Source: Nothopassalora personata
Lineage: Eukaryota > Ascomycota > Dothideomycetes > Mycosphaerellales > Mycosphaerellaceae
Assembly: GCA_033816765.1 (NCBI GenBank)
Contig: CM066287.1
Coordinates: 2,232,001-2,296,000, forward strand
DNA: 64,000 nucleotides
Reading direction: 5' to 3'
Shown: positions 54,268 through 64,000 of the stretch, piece after piece
Layout of the letters: each line of letters opens with the position of its first letter
Numbering within the stretch: the first letter of the stretch is position 1
The notes under the pieces: model-generated
What the model saw: the letters and a program-made list of their open reading frames with translations, nothing else
Told to the model about the DNA's origin: nothing
The model's database searches: none
Translations under genes and position numbers: made by a program

Positions 54268-54915
54268 ATGGTATCCACTATTCCGTTCCACAATCGAGCA
54301 AACAGTCTCTTCAGAAGCATCACACTACTTCGATCGTCTTCCAGCATTCACTACTGCAACATTATCCCGCCAACAAAACTTGACCATCGAACCAACACAG
54401 TAGCATCCCCAAGCATGTCGGTAAGCGGTTTCCGCCACCACTTCGTGCCGACCAGGGCCAATGAAGTCAAGAAGGCAGCTCAAGAGATCAACCCCAAAGC
54501 TGACACTGCCCAATCCACCACCAGCACCAACACGTCCCAGCAAGAACCCTCCTTCCACAGCTCCGAGGCAAACGTAAGCTTCCGCCACCACTACCTCACT
54601 CCCCCACCCACATCCACTGACAAGCAGCCCGCACAGTCCCGCGGCGTCCAAACTCGGCTCGAAGACCAAGCAAGTTACGAGGCCTACGATCAGGCCCTTG
54701 AGGTCAGCTGTCGACAAGGCGCCTTGGAAGCAGCACGACGTCTTAACTCACAGCTTCGAGCTCGGAAGACACCTTCGCCTGCGCCGTCGACTATGGAGCA
54801 CAGCTCACCGGTTGAGTCGGCGGACACGGAGGTCGAGAGGCTGTTCTACGAGAGTGAGAGCAGGGAGAAGCGTGAGCAAGTTGCTGTGCTCCAGAGTCGT
54901 GAGAATCGCGAGTAG
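54268..54915 (+). CDS. Hypothetical Ser/Gln-rich protein
   Basis: An open frame of 215 residues. A second ATG at 54415 (MSVSGFRHHFVPTRANEVKK) may be the real start, because the codons before it are basic and irregular. A motif repeats about 45 residues apart, GFRHHFVPTRAN and SFRHHYLTPPPT. The C-terminal part is helical and charged (ALEVSCRQGALEAARRLNSQ, EVERLFYESESREKREQVAV). No domain is recognised and no signal peptide is clear. It converges on the P450 pseudogene. Confidence 0.45.
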   Translation: MVSTIPFHNRANSLFRSITLLRSSSSIHYCNIIPPTKLDHRTNTVASPSMSVSGFRHHFVPTRANEVKKAAQEINPKADTAQSTTSTNTSQQEPSFHSSEANVSFRHHYLTPPPTSTDKQPAQSRGVQTRLEDQASYEAYDQALEVSCRQGALEAARRLNSQLRARKTPSPAPSTMEHSSPVESADTEVERLFYESESREKREQVAVLQSRENRE

Positions 54916-55082
54916 GAATTCGGTTTAAAGGCTTGTGCTGGATGCAAGAGCCGTTGATGCTATTTGAGCGTTGGGTTCGGGGTGAGCATGGTGCTCTGGC
55001 GTCGGGTCCGATCTCGAAATCATGGTAAACTAATAATGGTTTGAACACACATGGAACCTTGAGCTTTCCTATATCTCTTCTT

Positions 55083-56168
55083 CTAGGCGGTTTCCTCTCC
55101 CGTCGGTTGATACTTCTCAAACTGCCCTTTCGCCTCCTCGAACTCTTTACGAATCGTCTCTGCTCTCTCTTCACGAATTTGAAAGCTAGCATCGAAGTCG
55201 TTGGCACAGACTAGGAAGCCCTCACTGTAACCTGTTACAGGGTCCGTATCAGGCGGACCGTTCTTACCTGGGCCTATCTGGAAAGCCCACAATAGCTTGC
55301 TCATGGCAAGAAAGAGGTTGCGCTCTGCGGGGCAGAAGTCAGTATGGTGGCCTCGCGTGCATGTGAAGTGAGACGTTACCCGCGAGATGAGCACCAGGAC
55401 AGAAGCGTCGACCAGTGCCATAGCCGTAGTGATCTCGACTTTCGTAGCGGCCGTTAGCGAGCTCCGGTGCTGGTGTTGTCACATCTTTGAAGTGGTCTGG
55501 ATCGAAGCGTTCCGGGTTCGGAAACCTACAGCGGTATCAAGTTAGATCATGGCGTTGCCGTTCGGCTGTTTGAGTTCGAAGGCCACTGACCTTTTCGTAT
55601 CGTTATGCAGGCCCCAGGCATTGACAATGATTACTGTGCCCTATCGCCACGGCGCATGTGTCTCGGATGTCGCATCACGGCCACTGTACTTGACCTTACT
55701 CACTGAGCAGGATGTGATCACCGCCACTGATGAGCTTGGCAACGTACGACTTCGGCCGCTCTGAGTACTTTGCGCTCTTCTTGTCAATCAGCTCTTTGAC
55801 AAGGCGACGATCTGTTATGACTGCTGCGGTGCCAGTCCCGAGCTTGAGCGTGTAGATACCACCATATCTGGGGAGTGATGGTCAGTATGAGCAGGACGAA
55901 CACACACTTTTTCAAACATCTTTGCATGCTGTTCCGCCACGGCAAGATAGCATATTCGCATCTGCCCGAACGCTCAGGAGGCTTACTGCTCTGCCCATTT
56001 TGTGAAGTGAAAGTGTGCTCCTTTGAGAGGTATCTGCAACAGATTGCCAAGGACAGGGACGGTAGGCGGTCCTGGTGGGAGATTCTGCTCACGGCGTCCT
56101 ACAAACAAGATGGTGTAGACAATGCCGGCGACGATCAGAACCAGCACGGTGGGGATAAGAATATACAT
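55083..56168 (-). pseudogene. Cytochrome P450 pseudogene with internal deletion
   Basis: The N-terminus is intact: anchor MYILIPTVLVLIVAGIVYTI, hinge NLPPGPPTVPVLGNLLQIPL, then a normal ~120-nt intron and YGGIYTLKLGTGTAAVITDR up to SGGDHILLS. The sequence then meets in-frame stops and jumps directly to GTVIIVNAWGLHNDTKR, a segment that in a complete P450 lies some 270 residues farther on. The C-terminal exons are also well preserved (FPNPERFDPDHFKD, heme motif GYGTGRRFCPGAHLA, ERNLFLAMSKLLWAFQIGP). The missing middle includes the I-helix and ExxR motif, so the product cannot fold as a P450. Good preservation of both ends suggests a recent deletion of roughly 0.8 kb. Confidence 0.85.
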
Positions 56169-57253
56169 GGCGGTGTCTCCTGATGTGAGATGCTACTGAG
56201 GCTCATCGGCAACAGTTTGAAGGATCAATGGCAGTCTTCAGCTGAGACAGCATGCGGAGGCCCAGCAGTGGTACGCGGTCATGCTGATGGACAAACCAGC
56301 TGCAGGCAGTAGTACATACGCACACATCGTCCCTGCATAGAACTAACGAGGGGATGAGCAGCAGGTACCGTCTCTATGGAAATAAAAGTACACAGCGTTT
56401 GATAATCACGCTACGCCGTGCAGCAATCTTCGTTCCCTGTCAAAGTAGAACAAGGAGGGATTGAATGAGTGGTAGCTACAGTACCGCGTAGCTCATGACC
56501 TAGCGGCACTCGCAGGCGGGAGGATGCGGTAGATCTATCCCCGCATGGTCTTACAGTCGCGTCGAAACATGTTTCTGTGGACGCGTTGGCACAGTCCACG
56601 AAACTTAGGTCTGACCGGTCAAATATTGATGATGTCGGCTAAATAACAGTTAGATTTCATTGGGCTGTGCACTGGATGCGACTGTGCACACTCCGCAACA
56701 TACTTGGATGCGTACTGTATATGTACAGTATGTATGGCCATGCTGGTTGAGGCTTCGGTAAAATGAGCGTGACGTACTGGGTAGCGCAGAGTTAGAATCT
56801 TAGTTGGTCTAAGGGGCAGTTCAGTCCGTCTGCACAGCTGCTTCTCGTTTCTCCCGTAAATAACCAACTTGTTTGTGCCTGCATCGTGGCATTACTCGTC
56901 ACCTTGGCGGTCGCTGTCACGTCTGTTGTTTGCCGGGACGATGAATGACATGTGAAGGGCCGCTGGTTGTTGTGAGTACACACATATGCACATTTCATTA
57001 TACCGATGCCGTTGCTGCCCGAATCCGCTTCACCTGACACTGGCTCCACGTCGACGGCGAGACTCCCCTGACCATGTCGTCGTGGCAGTTTCACCTTGAT
57101 CTATTACCGTATTCTTCTAGGCCATCCTGGCATCACATCAGCGAGACAGCAATGTCATTTCACCAAGCTTCCACCAATTGAAGCAGCAGCGCAATCCCTC
57201 CACGTCTATGATATCAGCAAAAGGTCGTCTGCTAATGCGATCTTCACCAAGAA
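56169..57253. other. 1.1-kb gap, no supported gene
   Basis: Between the P450 pseudogene promoter side and the disordered-protein gene I see only short frames. A palindromic-looking tactgtatatgtacagta lies near 56714-56731 (stem around gtatatgtac). Confidence 0.3.
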
Positions 57254-58840
57254 ATGTCCTCCGAACTACGATCCAATTCCGCCGTCCGCAACCTTCGTAA
57301 CATCTTCGAGAACAAAGCTTCCGACCGCTCACCCATACGTGGCCGATCACCAGCACCCGGCGTCAGCCCCGATCTTGAACTACGCCCACGATCCAAAATC
57401 CGAGCCAGTTTCTTCGCCGTGGAACCGACGATGGAAGCATTGGCACGAGAGCAGCAGAACAACACTGACCACATCCCCGCGACCGACGCCGAACGCACGA
57501 AGCGAGAAAGCAGCGCTGGTCTGCGCCGAGGCAGCATGAGTGAGGGACACAGCGGCGACGCGTTGGCCGTCGTCCAGGACAGCGTCGCGGGGGAGGCAGA
57601 GAGGCGCAACAAGGAGTCATCAGTCGCCCACACCATCCCAGAGACCGCAGTCGAATCAGCTGTACCGACTCCATTGGTGGAGGTGAACAAGCAATTGCAA
57701 GACTCGACGGCTCTGCCGCCCAAAATACCCACTCAGAAGACAGACAAGGAGGCCGAGAATCCTGACAAGCCTGTGACTGGGGCAGAGGAGGAGCCAGGTA
57801 CCATGAAGCCGGCAGACCCAACCAGCGCAAAGGCCGTCAGTGGTGGGAAGGCATTGCCTTCAGGGGCAGAAGATCTCCGGAAGACGATCTCCAACGAGAA
57901 AAAGGGGACAGCAGCCAAGCCCAACGGAGCACGTCCTCATTCTGGGAAGCCTGCAGCTATTTCCACCAAGGGCACAACCAAGCCAGTTGGCGCAGTCAAA
58001 TCGCCAGGAAGCACTGCGATTTCGCCGCTCTCTCCACCACCGCACCATGGGCTCACGAAGAAGGCTAGTAGAACCTCTTTGACTGCGCCGACAGCAGCAT
58101 CAGTGGCTCGTACAGCAGCAGCCGACAAGAGCGCGTCAAGTCACACTGCACCACCAAAGCCTAAACCCAGGGAGGTTACCAAGCCACTCGAAGTCTCGTC
58201 TCGACTTACTGCACCTACTGCAGCTTTCCGTGCCAGGCTGGAGTCTGCCACTGCAGCGGAGAGCAAGCCAAAGCCGGCCGCAGCCAGCCGTCCAAAACCC
58301 AGCACTGCATCAACACGGCCTACACCTAGAACGTCAATAACCCGCCCCGAGTCGAGGTCCTCGCAAAACAACACACGCAAGACCACCGCACCTGTAGATG
58401 GCAGCTTCTTGGAGCGCATGACACGTCCAACAGCAGCATCGTCAAACAAGGCCCACGAGAAGACCGAGAAGACGGAGGTGAGGAGTCCGCCTAGGTCGAA
58501 GCAATTGCCGGTACGGCAGAAGGCGAACGGTCACCCAAGAGGCCCAAAGACGACGGAATTGGCAGCATCGTCTACCACCGACGAGACGACAGGCGCAGGG
58601 GCTCCCGAAGAGTCTGTATTGGAGGACGAGTCGGTCGCTAGCGCAGAGCCGAAGACGGGTGTTCAGCCGGTGACAGATGGCGTTACGAAACCTGACACGG
58701 CGAGCAGCACGGAGAGTGCATTGGCTCCTGAGACCACAGGCAGCGAGACGCCAAATGCGCAGACGAACGGATATAAAGAAGACACTGCCACTCTCGAGGA
58801 TACACCAGCGGCTTTGAGCAGTACCGATCCTATCCGATAG
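57254..58840 (+). CDS. Disordered Ser/Thr/Ala/Pro-rich protein with TAPTAA-type repeats
   Basis: An intronless frame of 528 residues, strongly biased to Ala, Ser, Thr, Pro, Lys and Glu. Three spaced copies of a motif occur in the second half: TSLTAPTAASVARTAA, SRLTAPTAAFRARLESA and ERMTRPTAASSNKAHEK. Basic Ser/Pro-rich linkers separate them (KPKPREVTKPLEVSSRL). The N-terminus MSSELRSNSAVRNLRNIFEN is the only part likely to form a helix. Fungal homologues are often mislabelled mucin-like; there is no signal peptide or transmembrane segment here. The repeated basic PTAAS motifs could be protein- or microtubule-binding elements, which is speculation. Confidence 0.65.
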   Translation: MSSELRSNSAVRNLRNIFENKASDRSPIRGRSPAPGVSPDLELRPRSKIRASFFAVEPTMEALAREQQNNTDHIPATDAERTKRESSAGLRRGSMSEGHSGDALAVVQDSVAGEAERRNKESSVAHTIPETAVESAVPTPLVEVNKQLQDSTALPPKIPTQKTDKEAENPDKPVTGAEEEPGTMKPADPTSAKAVSGGKALPSGAEDLRKTISNEKKGTAAKPNGARPHSGKPAAISTKGTTKPVGAVKSPGSTAISPLSPPPHHGLTKKASRTSLTAPTAASVARTAAADKSASSHTAPPKPKPREVTKPLEVSSRLTAPTAAFRARLESATAAESKPKPAAASRPKPSTASTRPTPRTSITRPESRSSQNNTRKTTAPVDGSFLERMTRPTAASSNKAHEKTEKTEVRSPPRSKQLPVRQKANGHPRGPKTTELAASSTTDETTGAGAPEESVLEDESVASAEPKTGVQPVTDGVTKPDTASSTESALAPETTGSETPNAQTNGYKEDTATLEDTPAALSSTDPIR

Positions 58841-59145
58841 AGGCTCCCGTCCAGAGACTTTCTGAGACACTTCGACTACTACTGCTATGGGGGGCCTTAG
58901 GCCTTACAAGTGGCCAATCGAGTGATATGGCCATGGACGCTGACTCCGATCAAAGCGAATCATCACATCAAATGGGAGGAAGCAGAGGATATATTCATTC
59001 GTTTAGCGCGTATGCTGGTCATTAGCATCTTTGTTGATATTCACAGCTAGATACCACAGCGTCGTCGTCGTCGTTTTGTAATTGTCGTACCAAGAAGGAG
59101 GCGAAGAAGCAAGATGTCTCGAGAGTGGAAAGAAGGCTATTTCAA
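58841..59145. other. Convergent 3' region
   Basis: The 305 bp between two converging stops hold no supported gene. A gtcgtcgtcgtcgt triplet run occurs near 59061-59074. Confidence 0.35.
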
Positions 59146-60393
59146 CTATTGCAAACTCCATTGACCATCTTTCTCAACAATCTCCACCGGCCTCTTCTGA
59201 TCCAAGCTGACCCTGCCCGCTTCCAGAATCGCACCTGTGGCAACGGTGTTCTTGAGAGTTGGCAGTCCACGCTTGTCGAGGTCGTCGAGCGTCACTCTAC
59301 CCTCCTTCAACGCTTGACATGCATCAACAAACTTCTCAAACGAGACGTAACCGTACCCTCCCTGACCCGCAAAGTTGCCCTCCTCATCTGGCGCATACTT
59401 CATGTAGAAAGGATTATACCACGTCAACCCCCCCTCATCCTCGGTAACATCGTACCCTCGCTTCGCCTGGTTGACTCGCACCTCTCCCTTGGACGCCATG
59501 TAATGGAAGTACTGGTTGCTGTGCACGCCGGCCTTTTGTGGAGCCGTCCAGGACGCAGTGTAGACTCCCGTCGCGCGACGCCCGCTTCCGTCCTTCTTCT
59601 CCCAGTCGACGAGGAGGGTGATGGTATCCTCTGTCTCGGGGACACAGCCGAGATCCGTGGCGATTCCCGTCGAGGCAGAGCCTGTTACGCGGACGGGGCG
59701 GTAGGTGGGGACCATGGACTCGCAGACGTCTATGTGGTGGGAGTTGAGGTAGTAGGAGATGTCCGAGTCCTTGCCAGCCCAGGCTTTGAAGGTCTCGAGC
59801 TGGGATTTGGGCTGCGACATGTAGGAGTAGAAGTAGTTGAACTCGCCCAGGCTGCCTTTGGTTGCGCGGTTGCGGGCATCGGCGTAGGCGGGGTCGAAGC
59901 GTTTGTGGTGCTCGATGTAGACGAAGACGTTGCGTTTTCTGCTTTCTTCGAGGAGATGCTGGTGCTCTTGCAAGGTCTTGACGGCGGGCTTCGTGATCAT
60001 CACGTGGATGCCCTGCTGGATCGCGTAGAGGGCGATGGGGTAGTGAGTGGGGTCTGGCGTGAAGATGGTGATGGCGTCGCCGGGACTGAGGGCGTCGATT
60101 GCGGTCTTGTAGGCTTCCGGGTCGCGTTTGTCGTTGGGTGGGAAGGAGTCGAAGGAGGTGTCGAGGCCGTTGTAGGCTTGGGCGATGTTCTTTTGAAGGT
60201 GCTCGCGGATTGCTGGGAATTTGGACCCAGATGTGCCCACCATGCTCAAGGCCCCGACCTTGCCTCTTCTTCGCAAGTCAAAGAGCGTCAGGCCTACGAC
60301 GCCGACCTTCTTGTCGCTGCCAGATGCTCCTCCTCCCACGAAGCCTGTCGTGTACTCGCCGGTACCGACCATGCAGACATTGAGAGGTGCCAT
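59146..60393 (-). CDS. Gfo/Idh/MocA-family oxidoreductase, D-galacturonate-reductase-like
   Basis: An intronless frame of 415 residues from an ATG at 60393. The N-terminal Rossmann domain opens APLNVCMVGTGEYTTGFVGG and contains VGVVGLTLFDLRRRGKVG. The family's conserved Lys is in HVMITKPAVKTLQEH, followed by VYIEHHKRFDPAYADARNRA and the substrate-domain block YYLNSHHIDVCESM. This combination matches fungal NAD(P)-dependent sugar-acid reductases such as the GFO-type D-galacturonate reductase of basidiomycete yeasts. The substrate assignment is by resemblance only. A 16-codon upstream in-frame extension exists. The protein is probably cytosolic. Confidence 0.8.
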   Translation of the reverse strand: MAPLNVCMVGTGEYTTGFVGGGASGSDKKVGVVGLTLFDLRRRGKVGALSMVGTSGSKFPAIREHLQKNIAQAYNGLDTSFDSFPPNDKRDPEAYKTAIDALSPGDAITIFTPDPTHYPIALYAIQQGIHVMITKPAVKTLQEHQHLLEESRKRNVFVYIEHHKRFDPAYADARNRATKGSLGEFNYFYSYMSQPKSQLETFKAWAGKDSDISYYLNSHHIDVCESMVPTYRPVRVTGSASTGIATDLGCVPETEDTITLLVDWEKKDGSGRRATGVYTASWTAPQKAGVHSNQYFHYMASKGEVRVNQAKRGYDVTEDEGGLTWYNPFYMKYAPDEEGNFAGQGGYGYVSFEKFVDACQALKEGRVTLDDLDKRGLPTLKNTVATGAILEAGRVSLDQKRPVEIVEKDGQWSLQ

Positions 60394-61016
60394 GTCGGGG
60401 AATCTGGCTCTTGTTCTCTTCTCTTGCAACGTTTCCAGCAAACGTGAGAGGGAGAGAGAGAACGAAAGGAATGTAATGCCTACCTCTTACCGCAATGCGT
60501 CCATATACTGTACGATAATGCTCTTCAAATGCCGACCAGGCGGATAAATGGGTGCACTGGGGCAATCGTGCCCGAGATGCAGGTACAGGAAGTGGAGAAA
60601 GTACGAGACGACAACAGTCAGAAGGTCAAGAGTATCGCGTCGCAAACGCGTTGAAGGATTCCACGAGGTAGAGCGGTAATGCAGGCCAACAGAGAAGGCT
60701 GATCTGTGTTCTTGATAAAGACGAAGTGGGTGGTAATATTGCACATGGATGGTCATATCTCCGCCTGATCGAGCAATTCTCGCCTATCGACTGTGCTCTA
60801 GGTTCTACTCCACCTATCGGCTTGCCGGTTTCTCAATTCCGGTGGCATCCATATGCCGACCATCATCGCACACCGAACACTACTTACACATACTGGTGGA
60901 CTGGAGCCTTGTACTGTGTCGCTTATTACACTTGACATCATGGCGATACTCCCCTCCCTGGACTTCCAGGCAAGCCGATTCACGTGGCGGGAACGAACGA
61001 GTGGAGCAGAGCACAC
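60394..61016. other. Intergenic between Gfo-type gene promoter and MCO 3' end
   Basis: The 623 bp contain a purine-rich gagagggagagagagagaa tract next to the Gfo start (about 60446-60464). No gene is supported. Confidence 0.35.
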
Positions 61017-62840
61017 TCAGCCATCACAAATCAATGGTGGTTCTGCCCCCAGATCGAGCGCCATGTCGTCCTTCGTCTTGACCTGTATGATCATGTTCAT
61101 TCCGATCGCCTCGTAGAAAGGAACAGTGGATCGCAGCAACCACAATCCTCCACGGTCTGCTCGTAGTCTCAACACAGCGTGGCTGTTCCCTGATACAAAG
61201 ACGGTGTCTCTCAGCAGAGGAGCTGGTACCTCTGTACTGCTTCTGTCCTCGCTAGAAGACGTGTCGGCGTCGAGCCAGTTGCCCTTCGCTGCATCCATGA
61301 TGTACAAGTCGTGACCTTGAAGGTGCAGTACATGGCCGATGCTGTCCAGGTTGTCGATAATGACGTCGACCAAAGCTCCGTCTGCTACCTGGGCTACCAA
61401 GGGAGGCGATGACTTCTCACCTTCTGTGCGAGTGTGCCTTGGCCACGATACAGGCGTCCACGAGCTGTCATTCAAGAGGCCGAGAGACTCTCCCTCATGG
61501 CTCGTCGACATGCTCAGTGCAATCACTCTGTCTGCTTTCCGCTCAAGGCTGACAGTCGAGCGCCCTGTTCCTCTCGCATTCGACAAATTCAGGAATGGAA
61601 CATCGGTCATTTCCTTGCCCGCCTGTGGCCCTCCTCGCTCCAATGCGTCCTTGACAGCAACCAGGCTCGCGGCAATGTGGAACTGCTGCGTATCCGTCAA
61701 GGCAAGGTTGGGGTACTGCATGCTCTCCCGATCTAATGCAATCGTGATCCAGGCAGAATCGCCCTGACCATCGCTGATCCGTTCGAACAGCATATCCATC
61801 CGCTGGCCAGGGTAGAGGATACCCACTTTCCCCGTCGTTCCTGGCTCAACCGAATGGCTCCCATCAACAGCCAGCAATGTCATAGCGTAGCCAACAATTG
61901 AGATCGTGAAGCCCACGAGCGATCCAGCGTTCACGATTCGCATCTTCGCTCGATCGGGCAATGTCAGGTGCGACACCACTATGGGCTCACAGTCGACCGA
62001 TGGGTCGTCGTAGGCCTTCGAGCAATCGAAGTATCCTCGCCCGTTCAGTAAGATAGAGTCGGGCGCCGGCGCTGCATCGAAATACTCTCCGTTCTGATAC
62101 GAGGCCATGATCTCCACGGCAGGCTTATGATACCAATCATTGATCATCAGCAGCTGCTCCTCCTGGAAGTCTCGTTCCAAACGAGCCCCTGGACCACCAT
62201 CGTGTTCATCGAGAGGTTCGTGAACGACAACTGACCCGAATAGTCCATCAACACGCTGCGTCCCTACTTCCGAATAATACCAAAAAGTGCCATGTACGTC
62301 CGCAGGCAATCGCAACCGATACGTATAGCTCTCATTGGCAGCAATGGCACACCTCGTCGACCCAAGTACTCCTCCAGCATCATTCTCCAAACGCACACCA
62401 TGCCAATGGATCCAGACACCCTCCCCAGCGAGCTGATTCTCGACCGTCACCAACAGCTCATCTCCAGCCCGCACCTCGACCGTCGGCCCCGGAAATTCTC
62501 CATTGATCAAATACACCTCCTTCCCCACCCCATCAGGCCATCTCCAGCCCTTGGTAACTTTCCACTCAAGCTCAATCGTCTGGGCAGCACGCCGTATATG
62601 CCTTTCGGGATGAAGCCGCACACTCAGATCATCAGGCGCCTGTGCATCCGGCCGCGCCACAGGGCCGTGTCCAGCATCGACGGTGATCTCTGGCTCCGCG
62701 CCAGCATATAGGACATCAGCAGCCCAGGTTCGTGCGAAGTGGAATTTCGGGGAGAGCAACAAGAGCAGAAGGGCTGCGGTGCAGATGGCAGCGAGTGAGA
62801 GACTGATGCACCATTTCTTGTTGGATCTTTTCTTTTCCAT
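61017..62840 (-). CDS. Membrane-anchored multicopper-oxidase-like protein lacking most copper ligands
   Basis: An intronless frame of 607 residues. A basic start (MEKKRSNKKW) precedes one hydrophobic helix at ~11-30, giving a type II anchor or signal. Three cupredoxin-like domains follow in normal order. Domain 1 keeps the first pair in WIHWHG (His145, His147). The second pair, normally WYHSH, reads GTFWYYSEVG, so both histidines are lost (Tyr189, Glu191). Domain 3 has HVLHLQGH at 503-510, with Gln508 for a His. The final HCHxxxxH block reads WLLRSTVPFYEAIGM, losing all four ligands (Arg570, Ser571, Thr572, Tyr576) while flanking residues stay conserved. At least seven of the usual ligand positions are changed, so laccase or ferroxidase chemistry is very unlikely. 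The frame has no stops. Confidence 0.85.
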   Translation of the reverse strand: MEKKRSNKKWCISLSLAAICTAALLLLLLSPKFHFARTWAADVLYAGAEPEITVDAGHGPVARPDAQAPDDLSVRLHPERHIRRAAQTIELEWKVTKGWRWPDGVGKEVYLINGEFPGPTVEVRAGDELLVTVENQLAGEGVWIHWHGVRLENDAGGVLGSTRCAIAANESYTYRLRLPADVHGTFWYYSEVGTQRVDGLFGSVVVHEPLDEHDGGPGARLERDFQEEQLLMINDWYHKPAVEIMASYQNGEYFDAAPAPDSILLNGRGYFDCSKAYDDPSVDCEPIVVSHLTLPDRAKMRIVNAGSLVGFTISIVGYAMTLLAVDGSHSVEPGTTGKVGILYPGQRMDMLFERISDGQGDSAWITIALDRESMQYPNLALTDTQQFHIAASLVAVKDALERGGPQAGKEMTDVPFLNLSNARGTGRSTVSLERKADRVIALSMSTSHEGESLGLLNDSSWTPVSWPRHTRTEGEKSSPPLVAQVADGALVDVIIDNLDSIGHVLHLQGHDLYIMDAAKGNWLDADTSSSEDRSSTEVPAPLLRDTVFVSGNSHAVLRLRADRGGLWLLRSTVPFYEAIGMNMIIQVKTKDDMALDLGAEPPLICDG

Positions 62841-63355
62841 ACCACACTGTGGTCAAGCCATGCTTCTCAGCTGTCGATTGGGGGGAAGGGACCTGGAGTC
62901 ATCAGATTCGGGAGGAATGGATAGGGTATGCCGTTCTTTCGGAGTCATTTGTGGCGAGCCGGAATAGCTGGTTGCACAAGGCGAGGGCTTTGGTGTAGCT
63001 CTCCACTTTAACATGCAGTAGTTCTCGTACTGCGTCGCTGCGTGCTACTTCATTGCTGCCTCATATGCTGATCACGCTTTTAGCAGTGGTCTTTGATGGT
63101 CCCCTGCTCCACCCACGCTAGGTCTATGTTCCACCCAGGCGGACCTACAATTCTCGCGAGTCGTTATCGCCCAGTGACAACTAACACCGGAAAACACAAT
63201 CACCGTACGCGTTGAGCTGCGTCGAGTACATGTATGCAGGACTTACCCGTCCTGCTTTGACGAGCTGTGAAGCAGCAAAGTCATAACGCAGCGATGACCT
63301 AGCACAAGCTATCTCGAGCACAATCATACCTCGCTCCTTCCATCGTCATCGTCAC
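62841..63355. other. Intergenic, MCO-like promoter and amidase 3' end
   Basis: The 515 bp hold no supported gene. Confidence 0.35.
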
Positions 63356-64000
63356 CTAGGCCTTCCCATGCACCGCTTCGCCGAGATACTTAGCCAGAGC
63401 AATCATCTTCTCCTCCTGCAACCTGCGTCCCACGAGCTGAATCGAGACATGAGCACCATCATAGATCTCCGGATCATCTGTCAATGCACTATTAGCTTCG
63501 CCCTTCCTTTACCAACTTTCTCAGTGGCTCAACTTACAGTCATCGTAGACCTGCTGATCCACCTCACTCACATTCCTAAAGTCCGCCAGTTTCTTGTCGA
63601 CGTTCTTATCGACCTTTGTAATGGGGACAACTACACTGGTGTAATCCAGCACATTGACCCAAACACTATACCCGTAATACCTGAATCGCCCCCTCCTCGG
63701 GCTCGGAAACGGTGCCAGCGGACTTATGATCGCATCCACAGGCCTGCCTGTCCTCGTCACCTCGGCCGTGCTGTTCCAGTACTCCATGTACTTCTTCTGC
63801 GCTTCACGCTTCGTAATGTTGACAGCCATGATATCCGATGCATTCGCCTGCGGCGACTCAGCAACCAAAGCTTGCGGAGCAGCCTCTTCACCGGAAAGTT
63901 CGAGGTCTTTGCGGCAATCGGCGCCGCCATCGAAATCCCAGCATTTCCCGCAGATGTCGCTCAGGTCCGAATGAGGGACCGTGGGTGTCCACTCTATGAC
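63356..64000 (-). CDS. Amidase (acetamidase-like), C-terminal part (cut by right edge)
   Basis: Two exons (63538 to the window edge, and 63477-63356) give the last 194 residues. Features are VIEWTPTVPHSDL, KREAQKKYMEYWNST, VDAIISPLAPFPSP, and YGYSVWVNVLDYTSVVVPIT, the region that lines the amide pocket in amidase-signature enzymes. After the intron comes YDPEIYDGAHVSIQLVGRRL, with QEEKMIALAKYLGEAV at the end. This tail is typical of fungal acetamidases and general amidases, which hydrolyse carboxamides to acid and ammonia. The Ser-cis-Ser-Lys catalytic region lies outside the window. The 60-nt intron has standard borders and phase 1. Confidence 0.88.

Noticed and set aside
59125..60447. 440-codon plus-strand frame opposite the Gfo/Idh/MocA gene
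   Set aside because: The minus strand carries clear family motifs. The plus frame is Val/Leu/Arg-biased shadow sequence.
61017..62840. Reading the MCO-like gene as a working laccase
   Set aside because: The domain order fits, but most copper-ligand positions are substituted, so a catalytic label would mislead.
1..64000. tRNA, rRNA or CRISPR features
   Set aside because: I scanned by eye for tRNA B-box-like sequence, rRNA blocks and regularly spaced direct repeats and found none I could support. A covariance-model scan would be decisive.

Overview
The window is nuclear DNA of a filamentous ascomycete. Genes carry short spliceosomal introns (mostly 48-70 nt, gt...ag, with ctaac/ctgac-like branch sites). 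Several families are typical of Pezizomycotina: trifunctional trpC, FacB, CFEM, APSES/Mbp1, RGS-LOV, and the hmp1/CsbD-like stress protein. I infer Dothideomycetes, but no sequence in the window proves the class. I find no rRNA, tRNA, CRISPR or prokaryotic operon. All exon boundaries were read by eye from reading frame and splice motifs.

1-15 kb is mostly housekeeping: Nup188 (partial, left edge), complex I NDUFB7, a BRCT-WGR protein, trpC, an Mbp1-type APSES factor, a small Tc1/mariner-type relic, ATP10, a small Ser/Gly-rich secreted protein, calcipressin and the hmp1-like protein. 15-24 kb holds the acetate regulator FacB, a SET-domain protein and the Cdc14 phosphatase.

24-33 kb is accessory in character. 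An intact FAD monooxygenase and an intact P450 diverge from a 2.1-kb gap, followed by 3 kb holding a decayed Zn2Cys6 regulator. I read this as the remains of a small metabolic locus.

33-51 kb returns to core genes: SIN-component Cdc14, a CFEM/one-TM protein, transketolase, a coiled-coil protein, Erg26, an E3D/HECT-like protein and several uncharacterised or C2H2 genes. 51-64 kb holds an RGS-LOV photoreceptor, a P450 pseudogene with its middle deleted, disordered proteins, a Gfo/Idh/MocA reductase, a membrane-anchored multicopper-oxidase-like protein that has lost most copper ligands, and an amidase cut by the right edge.

No complete new system is evident. The strongest leads are the copper-ligand-less multicopper oxidase, the RGS-LOV protein, the BRCT-WGR protein without a PARP catalytic domain, the decayed regulator beside intact oxidases, and the transposon relic.
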